A DNA stretch of 16,983 nucleotides from Chromobacteriaceae bacterium (GTDB lineage Bacteria > Pseudomonadota > Gammaproteobacteria > Burkholderiales > Aquaspirillaceae): contig JASLDQ010000033.1 of the NCBI GenBank assembly GCA_030151505.1, positions 1 through 16,983 of the forward strand, in the 5' to 3' direction. The notes beneath the pieces are model-generated. The model had not been told where the DNA came from. It saw only the letters and a program-made list of their open reading frames with translations, and searched no databases. Of the stretch, positions 1-8,576 are shown one piece after another (the stretch's first letter is position 1; each line of letters opens with the position of its first letter). The translations under genes and the position numbers were made by a program.

Positions 1-1486
1 CGGGCGAGAAATTGATCGCGACCTTCCCGACGGGACTGTGTGCCAAAGCCAGATCCAGCGCGGCCAGATCGAGCAGGTGCGTCAACCCCAGCCTCAGGCT
101 CTGCGAGAGCAGGCTGAAGGCGCGAATCACCGGCTCGTCCGGGGTGGCGGGCCTGAACAGCATGCCTTCGTGCCAGAGGGCCTGTCCTGCACCGCCGACA
201 ATCGGATACCAGGTCAATTCGAGCTGCTGCTCGCGGCAGGCTGTTTCAATCAGGGCGCGCCAGTCCCGATCCGTGCTGGCCGAAAGCGCCATGCCCGATG
301 TGTCAAGGAACCAGCTGTTTTCCCCTTGCAGAGCCGCCTGTGTCAGCGCCTGGTTGGCTCGCGCCAGCAATTCTCCGAGCTTGTTCGACGGCTCGAAGCT
401 GACCATGCCCACATGGATCACGCCGCTGCGATCGGTCAGCCCCATGCTCTGGAACAGGGCGATCTGGTCACACAGTTTCTGGGCCAGTTCGCGGGCCGCC
501 GGAGCTGCAAGCTCCGGCACCAGCAGGGCAAAATCGGCTCCGCGCAAGCGAACCGCCAAACCGTTCTGATACGTATCGACCGCAGTGGTCAGCACCGCGC
601 TGATTTCCTTGAGCATGACGTCGGTGCGCGCCCCCCCCAGAGACTGGTTCAGCTCGGCCAGATTGTCGACCCGCAGCAACAGCAGGTGCCCGCTGATGCC
701 CCCCTCCTGGTCCTGCAGACTCTGATAGGTCTGGGCCAGCGCCTCACGATTGGCCAGTCCGGTCACCGCGTCGCTCAGGCTGTCGCGGCGCAGTTGGTCG
801 ACTTCCCGGGTCAAGCCGTCCAGATATTTCTGCAGGTGGCCGACCATGCTGTTCATCGCGCGGACGACGCTGGCCAGCTCGGGAATGGACGGCTCGGGGA
901 TCTGCACAAAGCGGCGCTCGCTGATCGCCTGGGTCTGGGCCACCACGCGGCCCAGCTCCCGGCGCAGACGATTCAGGTCGAGCGACCCGAGCAAGCCCGT
1001 CATCAGCCCGACCAGCAACAGCCACAACATGGTTTGCCACAGGCTCTTCTGCAAGGAAACATAGGCGAAGGCGGGATTGCTCTCGACGGTCAGCGCCCCG
1101 GCCTGCATCCAGCCGGCATTGACGTTTGCACGGCCCGGCACCGGGTTCAGCGTCAGCACGTGGGTGATCCACGCCGGCGCAGCGTCCTCCGATTGCGAAG
1201 TCCGGCCGAGCTTGAGCTGACCGACGGCATCATGCCAGCGGATGGCGCGGTAATGGCCCTGATCGAAAGTGGCGTTGACCAGCGTCTCGGCCATGGCCGG
1301 ATCCGCGCCGTTCTGGGAAATCAGCAGCGCCAGCGCATTGGCGGTATTGGTGTTCTGCAGCGTCAGCTGCTGCTCCAGATAGTTGCGCGCATTCAGCAGG
1401 TTGGCCAGCAAGGCACCGCAGGAAGCCAGCACGAACAGCATCAGGACCAGCAGCCAGAGCCGCTGTATGAGGGATAAATGTTTCAT
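1..1486 (-). CDS. lapD: LapD-like inner-membrane c-di-GMP receptor, degenerate GGDEF-EAL protein (3' end outside window)
   Basis: This protein probably binds cyclic di-GMP with its inactive EAL domain and, when loaded, holds the protease LapG at the inner membrane so that surface adhesin is not cut. About 495 residues are visible, and the rest of the EAL domain lies beyond base 1. Seen: an N-terminal membrane helix (about residues 8-31), a periplasmic segment of about 120 residues, a second helix (about 150-169), a HAMP-like linker, a GGDEF-type domain whose signature reads RGADF (D318), and the start of an EAL domain where EAL is replaced by EGM (E440). Both changes predict loss of cyclase and phosphodiesterase activity, as in Pseudomonas LapD, which has also lost both canonical motifs. 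The ATG at 1486 follows an AAGAAG ribosome site that overlaps the lapG stop, 9 bases after lapG. The domain order and the lapG neighbour make LapD much more likely than a generic GGDEF-EAL enzyme. Confidence 0.88.
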   Translation of the reverse strand, partial: MKHLSLIQRLWLLVLMLFVLASCGALLANLLNARNYLEQQLTLQNTNTANALALLISQNGADPAMAETLVNATFDQGHYRAIRWHDAVGQLKLGRTSQSEDAAPAWITHVLTLNPVPGRANVNAGWMQAGALTVESNPAFAYVSLQKSLWQTMLWLLLVGLMTGLLGSLDLNRLRRELGRVVAQTQAISERRFVQIPEPSIPELASVVRAMNSMVGHLQKYLDGLTREVDQLRRDSLSDAVTGLANREALAQTYQSLQDQEGGISGHLLLLRVDNLAELNQSLGGARTDVMLKEISAVLTTAVDTYQNGLAVRLRGADFALLVPELAAPAARELAQKLCDQIALFQSMGLTDRSGVIHVGMVSFEPSNKLGELLARANQALTQAALQGENSWFLDTSGMALSASTDRDWRALIETACREQQLELTWYPIVGGAGQALWHEGMLFRPATPDEPVIRAFSLLSQSLRLGLTHLLDLAALDLALAHSPVGKVAINFSP

Positions 1487-1495
1487 GATGTCTTC

Positions 1496-2176
1496 TTAAA
1501 AACGGAAACCTTCTTTGCGCGCGCGCATCAGGAGCTCCTGCCAGCGGCTGAGACGTTCGACGCCGCGATTCTGCGAGGCGCCGCCAACCCACATGCCTTC
1601 GGCGTTGAAGCTGAACACCGGGGTCAAGTCAGCCCGCTGCGACGCAGGCAGCATGCTGGTAACCAGATTGTCGAGAATCAGCGGCTCGGCGGCGGGGGCC
1701 GTGTAGTAGGCCAGCACCATGTGGGCCTGGGTCACCGAGCTCTGTGCGCCGCCGATCCGGGCCTTGACGTAGACCAGACGCAGCTTTTCCGGCGAGACAC
1801 CAAGCCCGCGCAGGGTCAGGTACTTGCCGATCACGAAGTCCTCGCAATCGCCAGCGCCCTTGCCGAACATCTCCAGCGGCGTCGCCCAGTAGTCGCTCTG
1901 CCCCCAGACCGTCATGTCGTCCAGATACTGGATGCGGTGATTGAAGAACTGGTTCACCTCGACGAGTTTGGCCTTTTCGTCGGCCTTGTCGATGCCCCGG
2001 ACCAGATCGATCCAGGCACGATACAGGCGAACAGCCTGCCCTCCCTGTCTGGACGCGGCGGCCTCGGTCGGCCAGTCCTTGAGCGGCTCCAGCGCCGCAC
2101 TGAAAAATGCCGTAACCAAGAGCGCCACGGCCGCCAGCAGGCGGCCCGGGCGGAGCAAGTGGTTACGAAGCGACAT
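1496..2176 (-). CDS. lapG: LapG-like periplasmic transglutaminase-like cysteine protease
   Basis: LapG proteases cleave the N-terminal region of giant RTX-type adhesins (LapA type), releasing them from the outer membrane when c-di-GMP falls. The 226-residue product has an N-terminal signal/anchor segment (about residues 11-28) placing it in the periplasm. The bacterial transglutaminase-like cysteine proteinase triad is visible: C111 in GAGDCEDF, H152 in QAHMVLAYY and D169 in PLILDNL. D110 and E112 flanking the cysteine match the calcium-binding residues known for LapG. The ATG at 2176 is preferred over an upstream in-frame start near 2233 because it has a GAGGG ribosome site about 9 bases upstream and puts the signal sequence at the N-terminus. 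It is followed directly by lapD, its partner. The adhesin substrate is not in this window. Confidence 0.9.
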   Translation of the reverse strand: MSLRNHLLRPGRLLAAVALLVTAFFSAALEPLKDWPTEAAASRQGGQAVRLYRAWIDLVRGIDKADEKAKLVEVNQFFNHRIQYLDDMTVWGQSDYWATPLEMFGKGAGDCEDFVIGKYLTLRGLGVSPEKLRLVYVKARIGGAQSSVTQAHMVLAYYTAPAAEPLILDNLVTSMLPASQRADLTPVFSFNAEGMWVGGASQNRGVERLSRWQELLMRARKEGFRF

Positions 2177-2210
2177 TGGGATTTGCCCTCGGCAGGATGT
2201 CTGACGGGAA

Positions 2211-2240
2211 AGAATACCATCTCCCCGCCACAATTAATTA
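2211..2240 (-). promoter_or_regulatory. possible lapG-lapD promoter
   Basis: In the 162-base gap between kdpE and lapG there is an AT-rich island (AATTAATTA at 2232-2240) in otherwise GC-rich DNA. A TATTCT hexamer (2216 to 2211 on the minus strand) matches a -10 box, with AATTAA or ATTAAT 16-17 bases upstream as a poor -35. This is the only promoter-like stretch before lapG. The assignment is tentative. Confidence 0.3.
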
Positions 2241-2299
2241 CGTGACATTTATCCGGGCGCCACCGGCCCCTTCCTCCAGCCGCCCCCATGCGCCGGCAT

Positions 2300-2334
2300 G
2301 GAAGCCGTCGGCCATCACCGCCGACCAGCCTTCC
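2300..2334 (-). other. hairpin just after kdpE, possible weak 3' end of the kdp transcript
   Basis: Five bases after the kdpE stop codon an inverted repeat can form: an outer GGAAG/CTTCC stem, a small internal loop, and an inner GTCGGC/GCCGAC stem with a 7-base loop. There is no U-tract after it, so it is not a standard intrinsic terminator. It may protect the 3' end or slow polymerase, and leaves open whether kdp transcripts run on into lapG-lapD. Confidence 0.35.
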
Positions 2335-2338
2335 ACGG

Positions 2339-3031
2339 CTACGATGCGGCCAAGCGGTAGCCGACGCCGGTTTCGGTCAGCAGGAAGCGGGGCCGCGCCG
2401 GGTCGTCCTCGATCTTCTGCCGCAGGTGCGCCATATAGATGCGCAGATAGTGGCTCTGCTCGACACAATTCGGACCCCACACGTCCCGCAGCAGTTGACG
2501 ATGGGTCAGCACCTTGCCGCGATGGGCAATCAGGGTTGCCAGCAACCGGTATTCCAGCTGGGTCAAATGCACGGGGATGCCATCGCGGATGACGCTGCGC
2601 GCGACCAGATCCACCCGGACCGATGTGCCCAGCTGGACCACGCTGCCGCCGCCGTTCGACTCCATGCCGTGACGGCGCAACTGCGCGCGTACCCGCGCCA
2701 GCAGTTCATCGACGCCGAAGGGCTTGGTCAGATAGTCGTCGGCGCCGGCATCCAGCGCGACGACCTTGTCCATCTCGTCGACCCGGGCCGACAGCACGAT
2801 CACCGGCACGCCGCTCCAGCCGCGCAAATTCAGGAGCAGATTGATGCCGTCGCCATCCGGCAGGCCGAGATCGAGAATCACCAGATCGGGCTTGCGCGTC
2901 CCTGCCTCGATCAACCCCCGCGCCAGCGTTTCCGCCTCGAACACGCGATGCCCTTCGTCTTCCAGCGCGCCTTTGACGAAGCGCCGGATTGCGGCTTCGT
3001 CCTCGATAATCAATAGGGTCGCGGCGTTCAT
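2339..3031 (-). CDS. kdpE: KdpE, OmpR-family response regulator of the K+ uptake operon
   Basis: KdpE is the DNA-binding partner of KdpD and activates the kdp operon when K+ is scarce or osmolarity rises. The 230-residue protein has a receiver domain (about 1-120) with the acidic pocket E10/D11, phospho-acceptor D54 in VILDLGLPDG, S81 and K103 in LTKPFG. A winged-helix DNA-binding domain follows (about 130-230), with the family pattern LTQLEYRLLATL and the C-terminal TETGVGYRL. Length matches the family (E. coli about 225). Its ATG overlaps the kdpD stop by one base (TGATG), which indicates translational coupling. A matching operator is present upstream of the operon at 10535-10551, so autoregulation is likely. 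Confidence 0.97.
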   Translation of the reverse strand: MNAATLLIIEDEAAIRRFVKGALEDEGHRVFEAETLARGLIEAGTRKPDLVILDLGLPDGDGINLLLNLRGWSGVPVIVLSARVDEMDKVVALDAGADDYLTKPFGVDELLARVRAQLRRHGMESNGGGSVVQLGTSVRVDLVARSVIRDGIPVHLTQLEYRLLATLIAHRGKVLTHRQLLRDVWGPNCVEQSHYLRIYMAHLRQKIEDDPARPRFLLTETGVGYRLAAS

Positions 3032-5667
3032 CAGGGCGGGTTCTCGGGGTCGAAATCAAGCTGGGGCTGCTCGCGCAGCGGCAGCGAAAGGGTAAAGCAG
3101 GCGCCGCCTTGCGGCAGGTTGGCCGCGGACAGGGTCGCGCCGTGCACATCGGCAATGGTACGACAAATGGCCAGCCCCAAGCCGACCCCGGCGATTGCCG
3201 ACTCGCGCTCGCCCCGGCTGAAGGGATCGAACAGGCGTTCCGGGTCGCCCGGCGGCAGGCCCGGCCCTTGGTCGGCCACCCGCAGCACGATGCGCTCTTG
3301 TTCCACGGCCGCGCTGACGCTGATGGGGCTGCCGGGCGGACTGTACTTGGCGGCATTGTCCAGCAGGTTGACCAGCACGCGCTCCAGCAGCGTCGCGTCG
3401 CCGTAAAGCAGGGGCAGCTGTGGCGACAGTTGCAATTGCAGCGGATGCGGGTCCAGCGCGCTGCCCAGCGCCGCAATCGCGCCGCCAACCAGCTCGTCCA
3501 GCGGCAGCCAGTCCTGCCGCAAGGTCACCCCGCCCGCCTGCAGCCGGGCCATTTCCAGCAGATTGGTCACCAGCCGCGCAATGCGACGGCTTTGTTCCAG
3601 CAGCAATTGCGCCTGCTCCGCCTCCGGCCGGCCGGCCCTGCGCAGCGACTGCGACAGCGCCTCGGCGTTGCCGGACAAGGCGGTAAGCGGCGTCCGCAAA
3701 TCGTGCGACAGCGCCGCCAGCAGCGCGTGGCGCAGCCGTTCCGACTCGATCGACAGCAAGGTCTGCTGTGCCACCTCGATGTAGTGCAGGCGCTCCAGCG
3801 TCTGCGCGGCCAGCGCGGCCACCGCGTCGCACAAGCGGCGGTTGTCCGGGTCGGTCAGCAGGGTTTCATCCGGCAGCCCAAGCGCCAGCACGCCCCGGGT
3901 GCACATCGGCGCCTTCAGCGGCAGATAGAGCAGCGCCGAGGTCGGCAGCGTGTGGGTGCCCCGCCCTGCCGGCTCGGCATGGTCGAAGCACCAGCGGACG
4001 ATGGCGGGATCGACATCGAGCGGACCCGGCTGCTGGGCGGCAAGCGGCCCGTCATCGGATTTGTCCGGCAGCCACAGGCTGGTGCGCGCCCTCAGGCTGG
4101 ACTGCAGGAAGCGCGCGGTGATCTCGCCCACCTGTTCCGGCATCAGCGCCGAGCCCAGCTCGCGCGCCATCTCGTACAGGTAGCGGGTATGCGCCTCGCG
4201 CTGCCGCGCCTGCGCCGCACTCTGGCGCTGGCTGGCGACCAGCTGCCCCGCCACGAGGCCGACGATCAGCATCACGCTGAACGTGATCAGGTATTCGACG
4301 TCCGACACCGAAAAGGACAGATAGGGCCGGATAAAGAAAAAGTCGAACAGCGCCACCGACAGCACCGCGGCCAGGGCGGCGGGGCCGCGACCGTAGTACA
4401 CCGCCGTGCCCAGCACCCCCAGCAGATAGAACATCACCAGGTTGGTCGACTCCAGCACGCCCCGGAGCGGCAGTGCCAGCAGGGTGATGCCGCCGCACAG
4501 CAGCGCGGCCGGCAGCCAGCCGCGCCCGTTCCATTGCGGGCGGGACCATGCCCGGCGCCGGGGCCGGTCGGCCACGCCGGGAAACAGCAGCAGGTTCAGT
4601 TCCGGCGCGCGGCGCGCGAGCTGGCGCTGCAGCATCCCATGACGCACGCCGTCGCTCAGCGCCAGCAGCGACAGATTGTGGCGACGGGCATAGTCGGCCA
4701 GCAGGCGGGCAGCGTCCGAGCCGGACAACACCAGCGTGGTCGCCCCCTGCTCTTCCGCCCGGGACAAGGCCGCCAGCGCCGCCGCCCGCTCCGCGCCATG
4801 GGCGTGGCCGTTGTCCACCCACACGGCGTGCCACGGCGCCGCCAGCGCCCGGGCAAGACGCAGGCCCTGACGCACCGTATTCGCGCCATTGGCGGCATCC
4901 ACCACCACCAGCATGCCGAACGAGGTTCCCCACACCGGCGGCCGGCTCTGCACCTCGCGCTGCGCGCGCATCTGGTCGTCGACCCGGTCGGCCATGCGCC
5001 GCAGCGTCAGCTCCCGCAGCGCGATCAGGTTGCCCTTGCGGAAAAAATGGCTGGCCGCCCGCTCCGCCACCTCGGGCAGATACACCTTGCCGGCCGACAG
5101 CCGGGCCAGCAGATCGTCCGGCGGCAGGTCGACCAGCCGGACTTCCTCGGCCAGATCGAACACATGATCCGGAACCGTTTCTCCCACCTCGACCCCGGTC
5201 ACGCGGCTGACCACGTCGTTCAGGCTGTCCAGATGCTGCACGTTCATCGCGCTGTAGACGTCGATGCCCGCCGCCAGCAGCTCTTCCACGTCCTGCCAGC
5301 GCTTGGGATGCCGGCTGCCGGACGCATTGCTGTGCGGCAGTTCGTCCACCACCACCAGCGCCGGACGGCGCGCCAGCACGGCGTCGAGGTCGAACTCGGC
5401 CACCTGCTTGCCGCGATATTCCAGTTGCCGGCGCGGCAGCACTTCCAGCCCGGCCAGCAGCGCCTCGGTATCGGCGCGACCGTGGGTATCGACCCAGCCG
5501 ATCACCACGTCCAGCCCCTGCGCCCGTTTCTCCTGCGCTTCCGCAAGCATGGCGTAGGTCTTGCCGACGCCGGGGGATGCGCCAAAAAAGAGTTTCAGCC
5601 GCCCGCGCGAGCGCGGCAGCGCGGCCAGCAAGGCATCGGGATCGGGACGTTGTTCGAAATCGTTCAT
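3031..5667 (-). CDS. kdpD: KdpD, K+/turgor-responsive sensor histidine kinase
   Basis: KdpD senses K+ limitation or ionic stress and phosphorylates KdpE. The 878-residue protein (E. coli 894) has the KdpD-specific N-terminal domain with Walker A ASPGVGKT (30-37) and Walker B LVVVDELPH (104-112), a Usp-like domain (about 248-365), four membrane helices (about 384-477), a GAF-like segment (about 500-630), the dimerisation/phospho-acceptor site H655 in SHDLRTP, and an ATPase domain with N-box NLLDNAAKY, G1 box DQGPGLPPG and G2 box GVGLGLAI. Translation probably starts at 5667, because MNDFEQRPDPDALL aligns with the known KdpD N-terminus. The frame stays open to 5784, but that part looks untranslated and the ribosome site is weak. 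It is separated from kdpC by 145 structured bases, unlike the tight packing elsewhere in the operon. The Usp domain lacks the usual IxGxxxxxRWW-like stretch. Confidence 0.97.
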   Translation of the reverse strand: MNDFEQRPDPDALLAALPRSRGRLKLFFGASPGVGKTYAMLAEAQEKRAQGLDVVIGWVDTHGRADTEALLAGLEVLPRRQLEYRGKQVAEFDLDAVLARRPALVVVDELPHSNASGSRHPKRWQDVEELLAAGIDVYSAMNVQHLDSLNDVVSRVTGVEVGETVPDHVFDLAEEVRLVDLPPDDLLARLSAGKVYLPEVAERAASHFFRKGNLIALRELTLRRMADRVDDQMRAQREVQSRPPVWGTSFGMLVVVDAANGANTVRQGLRLARALAAPWHAVWVDNGHAHGAERAAALAALSRAEEQGATTLVLSGSDAARLLADYARRHNLSLLALSDGVRHGMLQRQLARRAPELNLLLFPGVADRPRRRAWSRPQWNGRGWLPAALLCGGITLLALPLRGVLESTNLVMFYLLGVLGTAVYYGRGPAALAAVLSVALFDFFFIRPYLSFSVSDVEYLITFSVMLIVGLVAGQLVASQRQSAAQARQREAHTRYLYEMARELGSALMPEQVGEITARFLQSSLRARTSLWLPDKSDDGPLAAQQPGPLDVDPAIVRWCFDHAEPAGRGTHTLPTSALLYLPLKAPMCTRGVLALGLPDETLLTDPDNRRLCDAVAALAAQTLERLHYIEVAQQTLLSIESERLRHALLAALSHDLRTPLTALSGNAEALSQSLRRAGRPEAEQAQLLLEQSRRIARLVTNLLEMARLQAGGVTLRQDWLPLDELVGGAIAALGSALDPHPLQLQLSPQLPLLYGDATLLERVLVNLLDNAAKYSPPGSPISVSAAVEQERIVLRVADQGPGLPPGDPERLFDPFSRGERESAIAGVGLGLAICRTIADVHGATLSAANLPQGGACFTLSLPLREQPQLDFDPENPP

Positions 5668-5691
5668 GCCTGTCGTTTCATGACAAAAGGC

Positions 5692-5707
5692 TGGCCGCTC
5701 GCGGCCA
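5692..5707 (-). other. palindromic hairpin just upstream of kdpD
   Basis: TGGCCGC and GCGGCCA form a perfect 7-bp stem with a 2-base spacer, extendable by outer GG/CC pairs and one T-G wobble. On the minus strand it is followed by CCTTTTG, and lies 24 bases before the kdpD ATG. It resembles a weak terminator or a translation-limiting structure. A separate CGGGA/TCCCG stem with a 4-base loop sits at 5718-5731. Confidence 0.45.
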
Positions 5708-5757
5708 ACCCCGTGGGCGGGAAAACTCCCGGCCGGTTTGGAATCCTTCACAACACC

Positions 5758-5797
5758 CGGCAGCACCCCTGCCGCCGGGCGCAACGATGCGGCAGGG
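5758..5797 (-). other. two mutually exclusive hairpins between kdpC and kdpD
   Basis: Sixteen bases after kdpC, a 9-bp perfect inverted repeat (CCCTGCCGC at 5767-5775 with GCGGCAGGG at 5789-5797, 13-base loop) can form. An alternative 6-bp stem pairs 5758-5763 with 5769-5774 around a 5-base loop. Both use bases 5769-5774, so only one can form at a time. Neither has a U-tract on the minus strand. The layout resembles an attenuator or an mRNA processing site; the function is inferred only from the fold. Confidence 0.4.
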
Positions 5798-5812
5798 TTT
5801 TGCGGGCGCCGC

Positions 5813-6424
5813 TCAGTGCGACGGCAGGGCGAGGTTGAGCTTGAGCACGTTGACGCGCGCGTCGTCCTTGCCGTCGAACCAGCCGGTTTCGGCCTGCGCC
5901 ATCACCAGCTCCCGCAGGCTGGCCGGTGCCAGCCCGCGCTGCCAGGCCACGCGCGGCACCTGATAAAGTGCGGCCGCCAGGCTGATATGCGGATCCAGCC
6001 CGCTGCCCGACGCCGTGACCAGATCCAGCGGTACCGGGCCCGCCGGCGTCGGACCGGCGGCCCGGATCGCGGCGATGCGCTCGGCGACCGCCTTGGCCAG
6101 GGCCGGATTGGACGGCCCGAGGTTGCTGCCGCCGGAACCCGCGCCATTGTAGGGCGACTCGGCCGTGGCGGACGGGCGGCTCCAGAACTGTCCTGGCTGG
6201 TCGAAGGACTGCCCGATCAGCTCGGAGCCGACCACCTTGCCGCTCTGCTCAAGCAGCGAACCGTTGGCGCGGGCCGGCATCAACAGCTGCGCCAGCCCCG
6301 TGACCGCCAGCGGATACACCAGCCCCAGCACCACGCTCAGTCCGACCACCATTTTCAGCGCGGTAAACAGCACGCTGCTTCTGGTTTCTTCCTGCGCCTG
6401 CGGCAACACAAAATCCTTGATCAT
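5813..6424 (-). CDS. kdpC: KdpC, small membrane subunit of the K+-transporting ATPase
   Basis: KdpC is the single-span subunit that stabilises the KdpFABC complex and assists its high affinity for K+. The 203-residue protein has one N-terminal membrane helix (about 20-42) and an extracytoplasmic domain with the family motifs QPGQFWSRPSAT, GSGGSNLGPSNP and the C-terminal LDLVTASGSGLDPHIS, then VNVLKLNLAL at the end. Length matches E. coli KdpC (190). The ATG at 6424 follows an AAGGAG ribosome site and lies 10 bases after kdpB. Nothing appears disrupted. Confidence 0.97.
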   Translation of the reverse strand: MIKDFVLPQAQEETRSSVLFTALKMVVGLSVVLGLVYPLAVTGLAQLLMPARANGSLLEQSGKVVGSELIGQSFDQPGQFWSRPSATAESPYNGAGSGGSNLGPSNPALAKAVAERIAAIRAAGPTPAGPVPLDLVTASGSGLDPHISLAAALYQVPRVAWQRGLAPASLRELVMAQAETGWFDGKDDARVNVLKLNLALPSH

Positions 6425-6434
6425 GACGATCTCC

Positions 6435-8567
6435 TTACACCAGACCCAGTGCGGTCAGCACCAGATCGATCAGTTTGATGCCGGCAAACGGCAACAGCAG
6501 GCCGCCGAGGCCATAGACCAGCAGATTGCGCCGCAGCAGCACGTCCGCCCCCAGTGCGCGGTAGCGCACGCCTTTCAGCGCCAGCGGGATCAGCGCGATG
6601 ATGATCAGCGCATTGAAGATCACCGCCGACAGCAAGGCCGACGCCGGGCTGGCCAGCCCCATCACATTCAGCGCGCCCAGTTGCGGATAGGTCGCCGCGA
6701 ACGCCGCTGGAATGATGGCGAAGTACTTGGCCACGTCGTTGGCAAGGCTGAAAGTGGTCAGCGCGCCGCGCGTCATCAGCATCTGCTTGCCGATTTCCAC
6801 CACCTCGATCAGCTTGGTCGGGCTGGAATCGAGGTCGACCATATTGGCCGCCTCGCGCGCCGCCTGCGTGCCGCTGTTCATCGCCACCGCCACGTCGGCC
6901 TGCGCCAGCGCCGGCGCGTCGTTGGTACCGTCGCCGGTCATCGCCACCAGTTGGCCGCGGCTCTGGTAGTCGCGGATCATCGCCAGCTTGGCTTCCGGAG
7001 TGGCTTCGGCCAGGAAATCATCCACGCCGGCCTCGGCGGCGATGGCGGCGGCGGTCAGGCGGTTGTCGCCGGTGATCATCACCGTCTTGATGCCCATGGC
7101 GCGCAACTGGCTGAAACGCTCGCGGATGCCGGGCTTGACCACGTCCTTCAGTTCCACCACCCCCAGCACTTGCGCGCCTTCGGCCACCACCAGCGGCGTG
7201 CTGCCGCGACTGGCGATCGTGTCCACCTGCTGCTGCACGGCGGGGCTGAACGTGCCCCCCAGCGTTTCCACGTGGCGGCGGATGGCATCCGACGCGCCCT
7301 TGCGGATCTGCCGCCCGGCAACGTTGACGCCGGACATGCGCGACTGCGCGGTAAACGGCACGAAGGTGGCGCCGGCCGGCGTCAGGCCGTCATACAGGTC
7401 GTTCAGCAGGCTGCGGCCGCCCGTGCCCAGGCGCCCCTCCAGATGGTCGGCCTGCCGCCCGGCGATCTGGTGCGCCAGCACCACGATGCTCTTGCCTTCC
7501 GGCGTGTCGTCCGACAGCGAGGCCAGCCATGCGGCTTCCGCCAACTGCTGCTGGCCGATGCCGGCGGCCGGCACGAAGGCGGACGCCTGGCGGTTGCCGA
7601 AGGTGATGGTGGCGGTCTTGTCGAGCAGCAACACGTCCACATCGCCGGCCGCCTCCACCGCGCGGCCGGACGTGGCGATCACGTTGGCCGCCATCAGCCG
7701 GCTCATGCCCGCCACGCCGATGGCGGACAGCAGGCCACCGATGGTGGTCGGAATCAGGCAGACCAGCAGCGCCAGCAACACCGGCAGCGACACCGCCTCG
7801 CCGCTGCCGGCGGCGTTGACGCCGTAGACCGAGAACGGCAGCAGGGTGACGGTGACCAGCAGAAAGACCAGGGTCAGCGCCAGCAGCAGGATGGTGAGCG
7901 CGATCTCGTTGGGCGTCTTGCGGCGCTTGGCGCCTTCCACCATGGCGATCATGCGGTCGATGAAGGTCTCGCCGGGATTGACCGTGACCTTGACCACAAT
8001 CCAGTCGGACAGCACGCGGGTGCCGCCGGTCACCGAGCCGACGTCGCCGCCGGATTCGCGGATCACCGGCGCCGATTCGCCGGTGATGGCCGATTCGTCC
8101 ACCGAAGCGATACCCTCGATCACCTCGCCGTCGCAAGGGATCACCTCGCCCGCCTGCACCAGCACCACGTCGCCCTTGCGCAGCTCGAACGATTCGGTTT
8201 CGGTGAAGCTGGCCCCGTGGCGGTAGGGCGCGCCCAGCTTGCGCGCCCAGGTCGCCTTCTTCAGCCCTTTCAGGCTGGCGGCCTGCGCCTTGCTGCGGCC
8301 CTCGGCCAGCGCTTCGGCAAAATTGGCGAACAGCACGGTAAACCATAGCCAGACCGCGATGCCGCCGGTCAGCCAGGCCGGAGCGTCGCCCTGCCCCAGC
8401 AGCGCCTGCACCCACAGCACGCTGCACAGCAGGCTGCCGAGATAGACGACGAACATCACCGGGTTTTTCAGTTGCTCGCGCCACGCCAGCTTGAGGAAGG
8501 CGTCGCGCAGCGCCGGGCGCAGCAGCACCGGGTCCAGCAGCGGCAAAGTCATTTTTTTATCGGACAT
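6435..8567 (-). CDS. kdpB: KdpB, P-type ATPase catalytic subunit of the K+ transporter (DKTAT variant)
   Basis: KdpB hydrolyses ATP to drive K+ import through KdpA. The 710-residue protein (E. coli 682) shows the P-type layout: actuator-domain TGES (162-165), membrane motif CLIPTT (270-275), the phosphorylation site with D316, nucleotide-binding KGAS (423-426), and hinge [12 protein letters not shown] (544-555). It has about seven membrane segments in the KdpB arrangement. The odd point is the phosphorylation motif, which reads DKTATIT where P-type ATPases nearly always have DKTGT; residue 319 is Ala, encoded by GCC at 7613-7611. Everything around it is intact, so the reading frame is sound. 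The ATG at 8567 follows an AGGAG site that overlaps the kdpA stop, 9 bases after kdpA. S165 corresponds to the serine (S162 in E. coli) whose phosphorylation inhibits the pump at high K+. Confidence 0.97.
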   Translation of the reverse strand: MSDKKMTLPLLDPVLLRPALRDAFLKLAWREQLKNPVMFVVYLGSLLCSVLWVQALLGQGDAPAWLTGGIAVWLWFTVLFANFAEALAEGRSKAQAASLKGLKKATWARKLGAPYRHGASFTETESFELRKGDVVLVQAGEVIPCDGEVIEGIASVDESAITGESAPVIRESGGDVGSVTGGTRVLSDWIVVKVTVNPGETFIDRMIAMVEGAKRRKTPNEIALTILLLALTLVFLLVTVTLLPFSVYGVNAAGSGEAVSLPVLLALLVCLIPTTIGGLLSAIGVAGMSRLMAANVIATSGRAVEAAGDVDVLLLDKTATITFGNRQASAFVPAAGIGQQQLAEAAWLASLSDDTPEGKSIVVLAHQIAGRQADHLEGRLGTGGRSLLNDLYDGLTPAGATFVPFTAQSRMSGVNVAGRQIRKGASDAIRRHVETLGGTFSPAVQQQVDTIASRGSTPLVVAEGAQVLGVVELKDVVKPGIRERFSQLRAMGIKTVMITGDNRLTAAAIAAEAGVDDFLAEATPEAKLAMIRDYQSRGQLVAMTGDGTNDAPALAQADVAVAMNSGTQAAREAANMVDLDSSPTKLIEVVEIGKQMLMTRGALTTFSLANDVAKYFAIIPAAFAATYPQLGALNVMGLASPASALLSAVIFNALIIIALIPLALKGVRYRALGADVLLRRNLLVYGLGGLLLPFAGIKLIDLVLTALGLV

Positions 8568-8576
8568 GATGAACTC

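Noticed and set aside
38..1477. Plus-strand 479-codon frame at the left edge
   Set aside because: It is antisense to lapD, whose minus-strand translation has recognisable domains throughout.
5776..5803. Plus-strand terminator after the 9-bp repeat (TTTT at 5798-5801)
   Set aside because: No plus-strand gene ends here, and the T-run is only four bases. The repeat is more sensibly considered in the minus-strand kdp transcript.
3109..5838. Long plus-strand open frame opposite kdpD
   Set aside because: It is antisense to a full-length KdpD with intact motifs. The product is rich in Gln, Arg and His, typical of a GC-rich shadow frame.
6165..8348. Long plus-strand open frame opposite kdpB
   Set aside because: It is the antisense shadow of KdpB, with a low-complexity His/Gln/Arg-rich product and no domain.
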